Below are positions 32,698 to 43,764 of a DNA stretch of 64,000 nucleotides, in pieces. Positions within the stretch are counted from its first letter, which is position 1. Each line of letters starts with the position of its first letter. The translations under genes were made by a program, and so were the position numbers. A model generated the notes under the pieces. That model was not told the DNA's origin. It worked only from the letters and a program-made list of their open reading frames with translations, and ran no database searches. Origin of the DNA: Rhyacophila brunnea (Eukaryota; Arthropoda; Insecta; Trichoptera; Rhyacophilidae); the NCBI GenBank assembly GCA_022495005.1, contig JAGYXB010001758.1, positions 372,001 through 436,000 of the forward strand, in the 5' to 3' direction.

Positions 32698-33547
32698 ATA
32701 AAAATTCAGCTATCGATTGCGCCGGTTTTCAGCTTCCTACGACCACCCGTTCGTCCGCAATCGACGTTTAAAGTATTTGAGGGCATGCGCTGCTTGTCGC
32801 TGATAACCCTGAAGGCTTGCAACTCCTGTTACAAGCGTCTTCTCCGTTTAAAATCTTATATTGTAATAGGTACAGGCCTTCATGTACCTATACCCATGAC
32901 GTCACGGTAATTATGATAATTATCGAGATTTTAATATACAAAGTAGTATAAATTTATTTTTTTCAAAATTTTTTTTCTTTGTCTGGGTTCTTGTACCTAT
33001 ACTTGTATGGTACTCAACTTTAATTTAGAAAAAAGCTTAAAAATTCACACGAAATTTTTATTGTGCATTTTATTCTTAATTCTATTATTTCTGTTACGGT
33101 GAGTAACACAATTTATTTTTATACTTTCTTTACGGTTTAAAAGGGTCAGAGAGATCCTTTGGATAGTCTCATCGACATACTTTTGCTTAATGTCGGTATC
33201 TGACTCTAATAAATTACCAAAAGTATTTATTTTATTTATTCTTTCCTTTTCCAAGTATATCAAGAAAAGTATTCTATATATAGTTGCCTTTACGTATATA
33301 TTCTTCTCCAAATTATACTTTTCAAAAGTATTCATCACTGGTTCCTCGTTAATGCGAGTTACACTTTATTTCATTGTACTCACATTTATAAAGTTGAGGT
33401 AGATCGCTCTTGTAGCTCCGGTATAAGGTTCTTAAAACCTCTCAGGTAACCACAATTGATTGATACACTTCACAATATATTGTTTTTAAAATCTTTTAGT
33501 AGATCTTAGTTGTTGGATCGTTCAGGTTTTCGCAACCTGAAGATGCC
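32698..33547 (-). other. 5' leader of the LTR element
   Basis: Non-coding leader between the primer-binding site and gag. Frames at 33338-33045 (minus) and 33190-33402 (plus) are AT-rich without domains. A packaging signal would be expected here but cannot be recognised by eye. Confidence 0.4.
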
Positions 33548-33565
33548 GCACGCATTTGGGCGCCA
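33548..33565 (-). other. Primer-binding site
   Basis: In the sense direction TGGCGCCCAAATGCGTGC lies three bases (TTA) after the 5' LTR. The first eight bases (TGGCGCCC) match the tRNA-Lys3-type 3' end used by several retroelements; the rest diverges, so the primer identity is uncertain. Its position fixes the minus-strand orientation. Confidence 0.65.
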
Positions 33566-33568
33566 TAA

Positions 33569-36166
33569 TGACATGACCCGGCTCACGGCTAGCTCAATAA
33601 TGCTACCGGGCCGTCACTGAGGAGACTAGTGATGAACTGGGAGAGGTGGATCTCCTTTGTAGTATCACAACTTTTGAATTCCCGAATAAAACTCTCAGCT
33701 GGTGTGGTGCCGAATTTATTCAGGTACTAGAGTTCACGGTCACACAATAAAGTTAACTGTCATTGTTCCCGTAATTAAATCTCATTAAAGTATCAGTAAA
33801 CTATTTATTTGTTCACTATAGGATCTCTGTGAAATCTTTCACAAATTCCCAAAAAGTCACACCTAATTCAGAGAATGTATACGCAGATATTCTTTGGATA
33901 TTTTTAATTCATGAAATATTTTCCCATAAGATAGAAAATATAATTTATTCTTTGGTCACACAGTATTAGGTTTATAAAAAGAATAGAATTTATTTTATTG
34001 TTGTTTATAAAGTTTATTTATGTTCACAGCATGTTTACAAATATTTATTTGTGTTTACAAACTTGTTTACAAAAGGTTTGCTTAATGTTTACAAATTTAT
34101 TTACTAAAATTTGTTTTATGTTTACAAATTTATTTACCAAAACTTGTTTTATAATTATGTTTACTTAATAAAGTTTCAAAAATTTATTTTATAATCCCGA
34201 AAAAGATTTGTAAAATTTATTATTACAGACTGAGTTTATTAATTTGTTTTTATAAAACAAATCCGATCGCGTAATTTATCCCGATTACGTCACCTCGTAT
34301 GATGAGTAATGAAAAATAAAATTACTCCGCAAGCGCGTCACTATCGACAGATACGTGGTATTCGTGCTACGTTTTAGCGGCCGACGTCACTACCGACAGA
34401 TACGTGTTATTCGCGCTACGTTTTGCCCGCCGAAGGGGACTTACTGGTACGTATGAATCGCGAATGTACTGAGAACCATGTCTCACAACTTTGCAGTGAG
34501 GACTGCTGCTTGCTGAAGATCGCTGGTGAAGAGTGTAGAAACTAATGATTTTATGGGAAAAGTGGTCGCCTTTTATACCCTTCGGATAGAGGTTTAACAG
34601 GAAACAGTCCGTAAGGGATAGCAGATGTATATCTTTCTCTCACGGGATAAATTTACGTATATCTCCCGTTCCTGACAATTTTCTAATAGAGATATCTTCT
34701 ACTTTAGTCGGGTTAAATTTACTCTACTTTATTTCCGCAAAATTAAGACTTAATAGGGGTGTTTTAAGCACCCTCTAGAACATGTCCCTTAAATGCGCAG
34801 TTGGGATGACGTAAGCAAAATAGTTGATTTTATATGATTTTTCGTGTTCAAACGAAGGGGAAAGTTTCTAGCTTTCCATCGAGGTATCGGAATAAGTATT
34901 CGGGTACTAATAAGGGAATGGCAGTCTTTAAATTTAAAATGTCAAAACGAAAGGTTGACACCCATGTACTAGTCCTTTCCACCACTCTTGGCCTTTTTAG
35001 GCCAATAGAATTTTACTAAGTTTTAATAAAACTGTTTGGTCCCGCAGAAACTTTCTCATTCGATATTTACCTTTCGGATGAACATTATTACGTGAAAATA
35101 CTATAATATTATACTTAACATTTCCACTTAAGTATATAAATGCTTAATTCTAACAAGATGTTATACATGAGCAGTTACTAACTTATTTAATCTTGTATGG
35201 TAGCTTTTATGTAGTAATTTGAATGCAACCTTGAATCTATTTTTGTCTCGCGACGTGAACCAGCTGGTCGGTACTTTTGACTGAAATAGATTTTCTTTAA
35301 AGTTCAAGGTTGAGCGATAATTCGTATTTTTAGTTGTGATTTTTGATTCTGTTATTACTTAGGATGCGATTAAGATTTATTATTGTTTATGGGTAAAAAC
35401 CCATCTATACCAGAATCTTAAGTTTTTCCAATTGTTACTTTTACAATATTCATTATAGTCAGCAAGTTATAGCATTAACAAAATCTATAATTATAATTAC
35501 GCGCCTATAGATATAGGTACGCGTTTACAGTATTTTTATAACGGCAGTTAGCTTCTATCTTGTATTGATAAAATTAGTATTAAAATTCTTGATTTATAAT
35601 TATACAGTATATAAATTTATAAATATTCAATTTTCTTTTTCAATTCTCATACATTTCCATTATTGCTATAAAAGTTATTGAAGCATGTACTTGCTAAATT
35701 TTACGTAAACAATCTCTTCCATAACTTATTTTCTAAGTTTAATGGAGATTTCCCGGAAATTATTTCCAAATTAGATCGCGCCGAATCTACGCGACGTGTC
35801 ATTTCGAGGCCTGTGGTCACAGCGCTCTAATTACACTTTAGCAGTCTCGATTTTTGGAGGCGAAATTTTTTACGTAAAATTTTATTACATTTACAAAGAA
35901 AAGGTTAACAACATACATTTTACTTCCTATTACTAAACGATTACGTTACTGGTTACCTGTTCATGGTCTCTTTCGACCATTTCTTCCCCGCTTCTTCCAT
36001 AGTTTAGAACCATGGGACTTATATATCCTGTCTGAACCGTGTCGTAAGGTTGTCGCATGGCTATTGAGAAGTAGAATTGACTACAAGGCTAGATTTGTAT
36101 AGTTATGTCGTTAAACCATACTCTGCCACAAACACTAACTGAAGGTCGGCGTTTCTGCTCGTGTCA
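33569..36166 (-). repeat. 5' LTR of the gag-only element
   Basis: It starts TGACATGACCCGG and ends GCTCGTGTCA on the plus strand. It is followed directly by TTAGGTTAGGTTAG. Compared with the other three copies it is distinct at about 35215-35325, where the 3' LTR and the inverted solo LTR agree with each other but not with this one. Confidence 0.9.
34571..34577 (-). promoter_or_regulatory. TATA box in the 5' LTR
   Basis: On the minus strand GGGTATAAAAGGCGACC. It would place the start of transcription near 34545, giving a U3 of about 1.6 kb and an R-U5 of about 1 kb. Confidence 0.6.
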
Positions 36167-36180
36167 TTAGGTTAGGTTAG
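36167..36180. repeat. Telomere-type (TTAGG)n tract between LTRs
   Basis: TTAGGTTAGGTTAG separates two oppositely oriented LTRs. The last four bases TTAG and the four bases after the solo LTR (38776-38779, TTAG) form its target duplication. Confidence 0.7.
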
Positions 36181-38775
36181 TGACACGAACAAAAACGCCG
36201 ACCTTCAGTTAGTGTTTATGGCAGAGTATGGTTTAACGACATAACTATACAAATCTAGCCTTGTAGTCAATTCTACTTCTCAAATAGCCGTGCGACAACC
36301 TCACGACGAGGTACAAACAGAATATATAAGTCCCATGGTCCTAAAACTATGGAAGAAGCAGAGAAGAAATGGTCGAAAAAGACCATGAACAGGTAACCAG
36401 TAGCGTAATCGTTTAGTATTAGGAAGTAAAATGTATGTTGTTAACCTTTTCTTTGTAAATGTAATAAAATTTTACGTAAAAAATTTCGCCTCAGAGAATC
36501 GAGACTGCTCAAGTGTAATTGGAACGCTGTGACCGCAGACCTCGAAATGTCACGTCGTGAAATTCAAATCGATCTATTTTGGAAATAATTTCCGGGAAAT
36601 CTCCATTAAACTTAGAAAATAAGTTATGGGAGAGATTGTTTACGTAAAATTAAGCAAGTACATGCTTCAATAACTTTTATAGCAATAATGGAAGTGTATG
36701 AAAATTGGAAAAGAAAATTGAATATTTATAAATTTATATACTGTATAATTATGAGTAAAGAATTTTATTACTAATTTTATCAATACAAGATAAAAGCTAA
36801 CTACCGTTATAAAAATACTGTAAACGCGTACCTATACTTATAGACGCGTAATTATAATTATAGATTTTATTAATGCTATAACTCGCTGACTATAATGAAT
36901 ATTGTAAAAGTAACAATTGGAAAAACTTAAGATTCTGGTATAGATGGGTTTCTACTCATAAACGATAAATCTTAATCGCATCTTGGGTAAATAAAAGAAT
37001 CAAATACTGCAACTAAAAATACAAATTGACGTGTGACCTTGAACTTTAACTGAATTCCGTTCGACTCAAATTTACGGCCCAGCTGTGTTGAGTTGCAAGA
37101 TAAAAATAGATTCAAGGTTACGTTTAGATTACTATGGAAAAGCCACTATTAAAGATTAAATAAATTTGTAGTCGCTCGTAATTAACATCTTGTTAGGATT
37201 AAGTATTTATATATTTAAGTTGAAATGTTAAGTATAATATTATAGAGTTTCTACGTAATAATATTCGTCCGGAAGATAAATATCGAATGAGAAAGTTTCT
37301 GCGGGACCAAACGGTTTTATTAAAACTTAGTAAAATTCTATTGGCCTAAAAGGGCCAAGAGTGGTGGAAAGGACCAGGACGTGGGTGTCAACCTTTCGTT
37401 TTGACGTTTTAAATTTAAAGACTGCCATCCCCTTATCTAGTACACGAATACCTATTCCGATACCTCGTTGGAAAGCTAAAAACTTTCCCCTTCGTTTGAA
37501 CACGAAAAATCATATAAAATCAACTATTTGGCTTACGTCATCCTAACGGCGTATTTAAGGGACATGTTCTAGAGGGTGCTCAAAACACCCCTATTGAGTC
37601 TTAATTTTGCGGAAATAAAGTAGAGTAAATTTAACCCGACTAAAGTAGAAGATATCTCTATTAGAAAGTTGCCAGGAACGGGAGATATACGTAAATTTAT
37701 CCCGTGAGAGAAAGATATAGACCTGCTATCCCTTACGGACTATTTCCTGTTAAACCTCTATCCGAAGGGTATAAAAGGCGGCCAATTTTTCCGTAAAATC
37801 ATTAGTTTCTACACTCTTCACCAGCGATCTTCAGCAAGCAGCAGTCCTCACTGCAAAGTTGTGCGACATGGTTCTCAGTACATTCGCGATTCCTACGTAC
37901 CAGTAAGTCCCCCTTCGGCGGGCAAAACGTAACGCGAATAACACGTATCTGTCGGTAGTGACGTCGGCCGCTAAAACGCAGCGCGAATAGCACGTATCTG
38001 CCGGTAGTGACGTACACGCGGAGTAATTTTATTTTTCATTACTCATCCTACGAGGTGACGTAATCGGGATAAATTACGCGATCGGGTTTGTTTTATAAAA
38101 ACAAATTAATAAACTCAGTCTGTAATAATAAATTTTACAAATCTTTTCGGGATTATAAAATAAATTTTTGAAACTTTATTAAGTAAACATAATCATAAAA
38201 TAAATTTTAGTAAACAAATTCATAAACATAAAACAAATTTTAGTAAATAAATTTGTAAACATTAAGCAAACCTTTTGTAAACAAGTCTGTAAACACAAAT
38301 AAATATTTGTAAATACACTGTGAACATAAATAAACTTTATAACAACAATAAAATAATTCTATTCTTTTATAAACCTAAAACTGTGTGACCAAAGAATAAT
38401 TTATATTTTCTTTCTTATGGGAAAATATTTCACGAATTAAAAATATCCAAAGAATATCTGCGTATACATTCTCTGAATTAGGTGTGACTTTTTGGGAACT
38501 TGTGAAAGATTTCACAGAGATCCTATAGTGAACAAATAAATAGTTTGCTGATACTTTAATGAAATTTAATTACGGGAACAATGACAGTTAACCTTATTGT
38601 GTGACCGTGAACTCTAGTACCTGAATAAATTCGGCACCACACCAGCTGAGAGTTTTATTCGGGAATTCAAAAGTTGTGATACTACAAAGGAGATCCACCT
38701 CTCCTAGTTCATCACTAGTCTCCTCAGTGACGGCCCGGTAGCATTATTGAGCTAGTCGTGAGCCGGGTCATGTCA
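36181..38775 (+). repeat. Inverted solo LTR
   Basis: The reverse complement of the LTRs above, starting TGACACGAAC and ending CATGTCA. It is flanked by TTAG on both sides, indicating an independent insertion followed by LTR-LTR recombination, or insertion of a lone LTR product. The sense direction here is plus. It contains the conserved 61-codon frame (37361-37546, plus) and an antisense 71-codon frame (38017-37802), the latter nearly identical to one at 63169-63384. Confidence 0.9.
37770..37776 (+). promoter_or_regulatory. TATA box in the solo LTR
   Basis: GGGTATAAAAGGCGGCC, the same position within the LTR as in the other copies. Confidence 0.55.
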
Positions 38776-38865
38776 TTAGGTTAGGCCTAACAAATAATTC
38801 AGTATATCGGCTATTTCCAAAATGTGTTTTCCTCTGTATTCCTCATAACCGAACTGTACCATATA

Positions 38866-39100
38866 TTCTTAAATCGTGTAAAGATGACTAAAAAACGTTC
38901 CGCATGAACTTGAAAAAGAAAACATGTCAATGAATATACTATTATTATTACAAATATAATAATAAACATACGCACAAAGAGGACGCATGTTGAATTTTTA
39001 TGACAAATTATATTTCGTTGGGCTCGCGTCATTTGCACAACCCACGCATCGCCTAGTCACGATCTTTTTAGACCATGCCTCAGCTGAAGTATAGCCTTAA
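38866..39100. repeat. Dispersed repeat family D (copy 2, truncated)
   Basis: CTTAAATCGTGTAAAGATGA through to CCATGCCTCAGCTGAAGTAT, inverted relative to 4674-5035. It lacks the part ending in the TTTCACTG segment. Confidence 0.6.
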
Positions 39101-39253
39101 GTATAAAACAATGATAAGTCGATCCCTGTGAACATTTTATTGTATAGAAAGGTTTATTCTTCACCCCTAGACGGGTGCTGTAAGGTTTTGAAAAACAACG
39201 ATAAGCAGAACAAAGATGGCGGATGTTGGTAGTGTGAGCTTGTGATCTAGTGC

Positions 39254-39899
39254 CATATATCTAGGGATTGCAATACCGGTAATTCAGTATTTATCAACAC
39301 CGAAATACCGGTTTTAAAAATTAAAAATACCGGAGTTTTCGGTATTAAGAAAGCACACTCGTTTACGTTTTTGATAATGAATTATAAGTTATGTGCTGCT
39401 AAAATGCAAATATATTGAGTGAATCCAACAGAGGTAAAAAAATAATAAAACAAATTTCATCAAATATATTTATAAACTTAAGTAATTGTCGCGATGAATT
39501 ATCATAATATTATTTCGAAATAGAAAATATTCGTGCCGAAAATGTTCAATTATTCTATTATTATTGATGATAGTACAAGAGTTGAATTTAAGAAGCTTTT
39601 CCTGCTGCCGGACTTATTTGCAATTGATGAATTTTTGAGGGCTTTAGTTAAAATTATCAATATTTACAAACAATTATTTGTAAAAAATCACTAGTTCTAC
39701 AATTTTGATCAATACTTCTTTTAAAAGGTTTTTTCTATAAAATAATATTTAAAAAAATTATAACTATATTTATTGATAAGCATCTACTTCTGTTTTTTTT
39801 ATGTTTAAGAATTACCGGTATTAATACCGGTAATCAATAAAAAATACCGAAATACCGGTATTGAAATTTTCATTCGGTATTGCAATCCCTGCATATATC
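39254..39899. mobile_element. hAT-type element with TAGGGATTGCAATACCG ends
   Basis: The element is 39262-39891 (630 bp). Ends TAGGGATTGCAATACCG and CGGTATTGCAATCCCTG are inverted repeats, with repeated ACCGGTATT words just inside both. A perfect 8-bp target duplication CATATATC (39254-39261 and 39892-39899) surrounds it. The interior is AT-rich with no transposase. Confidence 0.85.
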
Positions 39900-40189
39900 A
39901 ATTATTAAATTAATAAAGGCAGGAAAAGGAAGGTAACATCAAAAATTGGAGTGATGTTAAAAGGAAAAAAAAACTGAAAGATCCCGGGAAACCATTTATA
40001 TTTCCAAAAGGGGGGCTCAGTTCCAGGGAAACAAGAGCTATATGAAATCAGTAGAACAATGATAAACGTATTTTGACAAAATGTTTGGTTATACGTTGTT
40101 CTTCATTCCTCAAATTTATTGAAATGCACCCTTTATCGTTGTTCGGGGGGTGTATGGACAGGACAAGTGTGAATGAAAAAGTGTGCACA
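39900..40189. other. Intergenic, nothing recognised
   Basis: No coding or matched repeat. Confidence 0.3.
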
Positions 40190-40354
40190 ATTTTTTCGTA
40201 TCGCCCAAAATATACCAAAACTATTATGTTTTGGTTAGGCAGGGTTTAATTGATTTTTAAAAACTACCCAACACCATCTGTAAATTGTAGTCTTATTTCA
40301 ATAAAAACAAACGTATGACTGAAAAAGTATAGTGTGCACTATTTATGGCGGATC

Positions 40355-41140
40355 TTAACAGCCAGTGACGTCCCGTGGGAGTAGGCAGATTGACCGTCGC
40401 TTGGGGGCGGCAGTTACTCGAAGGGCGGCAAATCGGGGAGAATCATTTGGAATATATAGAAATTGCTACCAAAACTTAGTCGTAACGAAAATATCTTTTG
40501 ATTAAGGTGACGCATCAGTGAAACGCCAAATAATTTTCAGCTGTACGCGCGACGAAATTTTGTACTCGCTTCGCATTCATTGAGAGAACGTCGAGTGAGA
40601 CACACGTCACTTTGCTGCGTGATGGCGACGGGCCAATTAATTCTAAAATCGAGTAAAGATGACTAAAAACGTTACCCATTTACTTTAAAAAGAAAACATG
40701 TCAATGAATATATTATTATTGTTACTAATAGAATAATAAACAGAACATAAAATGGACGTATGTTGGATTTATATGAGAAATAATATTTCGTTTTGACAGG
40801 CGTCATCTGCACCCGCGACCCGCAATCCGCACATCGCCTAGCAACGATCTTTTTAGACCGTGCCTCAACTAATGCATGGCCTTAAAAATAACTATCTGGT
40901 TTTGTCGGGTGCGCGATATTAGTTTACTTCCGTCGCCCTAAGACATCCTTGGTGACCAGAAACGATACGTGCAGATTTGCGAATAATTACAATCTGATAG
41001 TTAATAATGTATCTATACAACACATTTTTTAGATATTGGACTCATGAAAGGATGATAAAAAAAACTGTATAGAAACATGGTGCGGCATTCTGGCGCTGCC
41101 TAGGGCTGGCATTTTATCTGGGGACGTCACTGTTAACAGC
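40355..41140. mobile_element. hAT-type element F (copy 1), inserted in family E
   Basis: The element is 40363-41132 (770 bp) with termini CAGTGACGTCCC and GGGGACGTCACTG and a perfect 8-bp target duplication TTAACAGC. Its subterminal GTCGCTTGGGGGCGGCAGTT and CTGCCTAGGGCTGGCATTTT words recur at 54177 and 60123. A family D repeat sits inside it. Confidence 0.85.
40513..40886. repeat. Dispersed repeat family D (copy 3), inside element F
   Basis: CATCAGTGAAACGCCAAATA to ACTAATGCATGGCCTTAAAA, inverted relative to copy 1. Copies of F at 54177 and 60123 lack this block, so D inserted into F here. Confidence 0.6.
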
Positions 41141-41159
41141 CTACCTCCACCCTTCGCCA

Positions 41160-41620
41160 CTGATGCTACCTCTATCGTACGGTGGGTGGCATTACATTTA
41201 CGAAGTTTTTATTTGGCAATAGTTAAACTGACTTATTTATTGTGATTTTAATATTATTTGTGAGCTGATCATCTGTTATTACACGCGTCTAAATATGGTT
41301 TAATTTAAATACATTTTGGGCTTCCTTATATTCCGGCCATAAATGGATATGTTTTAAGGTCCCGTACGCGGCTATCTCGCCGAATATCAAAAAATCGATT
41401 ATAATTTTGATTGCCAGATATCAAAATATGTATTTCCTAACCAAATTGAATGGTTAAAATTATCATGATTCTCGATGTCGAATCGAAACGACAGGGCGGT
41501 CACGAAATTGTAGCATGTTAGGTTAGAAGTAATCATTACCGAACCCAGGAATTGCATTGATTACCTACTTAATATATTGTTGAAATGAAGTAGCAAGTGC
41601 TAATGATTAGTACTAAGCCC
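41160..41620. other. Intergenic, nothing recognised
   Basis: No coding or matched repeat. Confidence 0.3.
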
Positions 41621-41621
41621 G

Positions 41622-41757
41622 TGTCATCATCAGCCGGGGTCAATCCACGGCTGGATGAAGGCCTCCCCAAGCTTCTTCCAACTCTCTCGATCCTCTGTTA
41701 TTCGCTGCCACGTATTTCCGCCGAACTTTACCGTTTCGTGCCCCTTGGGTACCACTG
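41622..41757 (-). pseudogene. RTE-like LINE 3' end, antisense
   Basis: The reverse complement of a C-terminal segment with GEAFIQPW-type coding followed by stop codons in a GATGATGA-rich 3' end (41621-41632). Homologous to 8590-8700 and 43690-43764. It abuts a plus-strand RTE fragment head to head. Confidence 0.5.
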
Positions 41758-41759
41758 GT

Positions 41760-42543
41760 CGCTACATAAACATATTGAACAGTATATATACAGTGATGCC
41801 ACAGCATGCGTGAAACTCCACAAGCGGTCATGTAAATTGCCCATTAACAAAGGTGTCTGGCAAGGTGATACCATTTCACCTAAACTATTCACCGCTACTC
41901 ATGAGGACTTGTTTAGGAAACTTGATTGGGAGGAAAAAGGTGTTCCAATTAATGGAGAGCACCTCAGTCACCTGCGCTTTGCAGATGATATTGTTATACT
42001 CTCACAAGACCCGAAAGACCTCCAAGGTAGAATGCAAGAACTCACGGATGTCAGTCAAACGGTCGGCCTAAAGATAAATGTCTCAAAGACAAAAGTGATG
42101 AGGAACTGTTTTTCGGACCCATCGATTATTTGTATTAATGGCACCCAACTCGAGCAAGTCAGCAGCTACGTCTATCTCGGACAGCAGGTGCACATAGGCG
42201 GAAGCACGCACGATGAAATTGCTCGAAGAACAAAGCTGGGATGGAGTGCTTTCGGACGTCTGAATAGTATCTTCAAGAGTGACCTACCATTATGTATTAA
42301 GCGTAGAGTGTTCAAACAATGTGTGCTACCTGCTATGTAATACTCACGTATAGCTGCGAGATGTGGACCCTCAACACGAGAGATGTCCAAAGGTTAAGAG
42401 TCGCACAGCGAGGCATGAAGAGGTGTATGTTGGGCATCACGCGAAAAGACCGTAAGAGAAACGAATGGGTTATGAAGCAAACAGGAGTACGCGATGTAAT
42501 AGACCTGTCCAAACAGCTGAAATGGAGATGGACAAGCTCTTAA
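41760..42543 (+). pseudogene. RTE-type LINE reverse transcriptase fragment
   Basis: Reverse transcriptase core from palm to thumb. GVWQGDTISPKLF (RT block 4) is near 41860-41895, the catalytic FADDIVIL (Asp-Asp pair) near 41981-42002, then GLKINVSKTK and a YVYLGQ block. This frame stops at 42338-42340. The homology continues in another frame from about 42330 (CEMWTLNTRDVQRLRVAQRG, then MLGITRKD) to 42543. It thus has a frameshift near 42335 and lacks the endonuclease domain and the start. Best match in style is the RTE clade. A dead, 5'-truncated copy. Confidence 0.85.
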
Positions 42544-42544
42544 T

Positions 42545-43689
42545 TATAAGTGCAGTTAAAAAAATCACAAGACAAGCTAAAAAAGCTCTAGGCTAATTTG
42601 AAATGGAATTTTTTATTTAATTTTTTTTTCGGGCAAGAAAATCTTATAAAATACTCTCTGATTCCGCAACAAAACATTAGTACCAAACAAGTTAAAAAAA
42701 AATAAGAAAAGTTTTGTCTTCTCGAGAAATCTATAAAACAGTCTCAAAATATTGAAAAGAAAATATTCCTGAAGCTCGAAAAACGAGAAGATGGTGTCGA
42801 TAAATCACTAGTTTTTACCGAGGGGGGGGGGCTCGGATTCGGTTTCGCTTCCGCTGTTGGTATTATTAAAAATATGTACAACATAATATAAAGATACGTT
42901 AATTTCAATATTAAATGTTATATATTTATTGAAAGACCATAGTTCTATCTATCGCTGTTCTGTTTTGTCACCGTTCTGTTTATTCATGGAACCGCAAAAA
43001 AATAATAATTGCATTTAAACACCCAAAAGATATATTATGCATTTTACTTTGGCTGGCAAATTAAAATGTTTCGAGTTTGCTACACACGCTCACAGTCAAT
43101 TTTTACGAATCTAAAATCTTTGTCTTAAATACATTGGACGCTAAAGACGCGCCCAGCGCGTAACGATTAAGGTGGCCATTCGATATAATTAGCATGCTAT
43201 TTAAATATGGTAATAATAAAAAATTAATTATCTGGTCAGCAGTCATTAATTATAATTTTCTTTAGAAATTAAGAAAATCTTCTCTGCAAGAGAGAGATTA
43301 AAATATATATGAATATGAATATTATATTTATTTGGCCATGTGGGTAATTAAGTAATATATTTTCTTCATATGTGTAGGGCTATTTTTTGCGCACTCTGTA
43401 TTTCCATTAGCCCAAGGCAGGAAGCCATATAAGTAACACCCTCTTTATGGAGTCAAATCTCCGCTTGTGATAAGCCAAAAACTTTTTTATTGATAATGGC
43501 TGGGTCAAGGACCTATCAGGGACAAGGTTGGCGGTTTAAATTCAAGTTTGGAAGCGTTTTTATGTCATGCTAATAACTTATTAATCCGTGATTTCAAGGA
43601 GAATGGAAAAAAAGTCATAAAACATGAAATCGAGATGAATCCGAAAAACGCCTTAATTGGAAATACGTATTAAAAGAAGGCAGTATTTT
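42545..43689. other. Intergenic, nothing recognised
   Basis: AT-rich. A G run lies near 42822-42831. No coding or matched repeat. Confidence 0.3.
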
Positions 43690-43764
43690 TTGTTGCATCA
43701 TCATTTCAATCAGTGTCGATCCATTGCTGGATGAAGGCATCTCCTTTCTTTATCCACTCTTCCA
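43690..43764 (-). pseudogene. RTE-like LINE 3'-end fragment, antisense
   Basis: GTGTCGATCCATTGCTGGAT and GAAGGCATCTCC match the antisense RTE 3' end at 41622. The fragment is cut by the foldback repeat that follows. Confidence 0.5.

Larger units (their letters stand above)
25185..36166 (-). mobile_element. Gag-only LTR retroelement, about 11 kb, no recognisable pol
   Basis: Two direct LTRs of about 2.6 kb (25185-27776 and 33569-36166) enclose a 5.8-kb interior read on the minus strand. Order in the sense direction: 5' LTR (36166 to 33569), primer-binding site, leader of about 0.85 kb, gag (32697-31659), in-phase ORF2 (to 30006), ORF3 (to 29483), minisatellite (29440-28354), a short tail with a polypurine-like tract, and 3' LTR (27776 to 25185). 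No reverse transcriptase (F/YxDD), RNase H, integrase (HHCC, DDE) or clear protease motif was seen in any frame. This resembles the gag-retaining non-autonomous elements called TR-GAG in plants. A perfect target duplication is not visible for the whole element: CTTA lies before it and TTAG after it. Confidence 0.8.
40190..41157. repeat. Repeat family E (copy 2), split by a nested hAT-type element
   Basis: E-family words GGGTTTAATTGATTTTTAAA and AGTGTGCACTATTTATGGCG lead to TTAACAGC. The last part AACAGCCTACCTCCACCCTT and CGCCACTG resumes after the nested element at 41133. Confidence 0.65.

Noticed and set aside
36167..36180. True chromosome-end telomere array
   Set aside because: Only about three repeats long and flanked by LTRs and ordinary repeats; it is interstitial.
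41640..41831. 63-codon minus frame treated as a gene
   Set aside because: It mixes an antisense RTE 3' end with antisense of the plus-strand RTE fragment.
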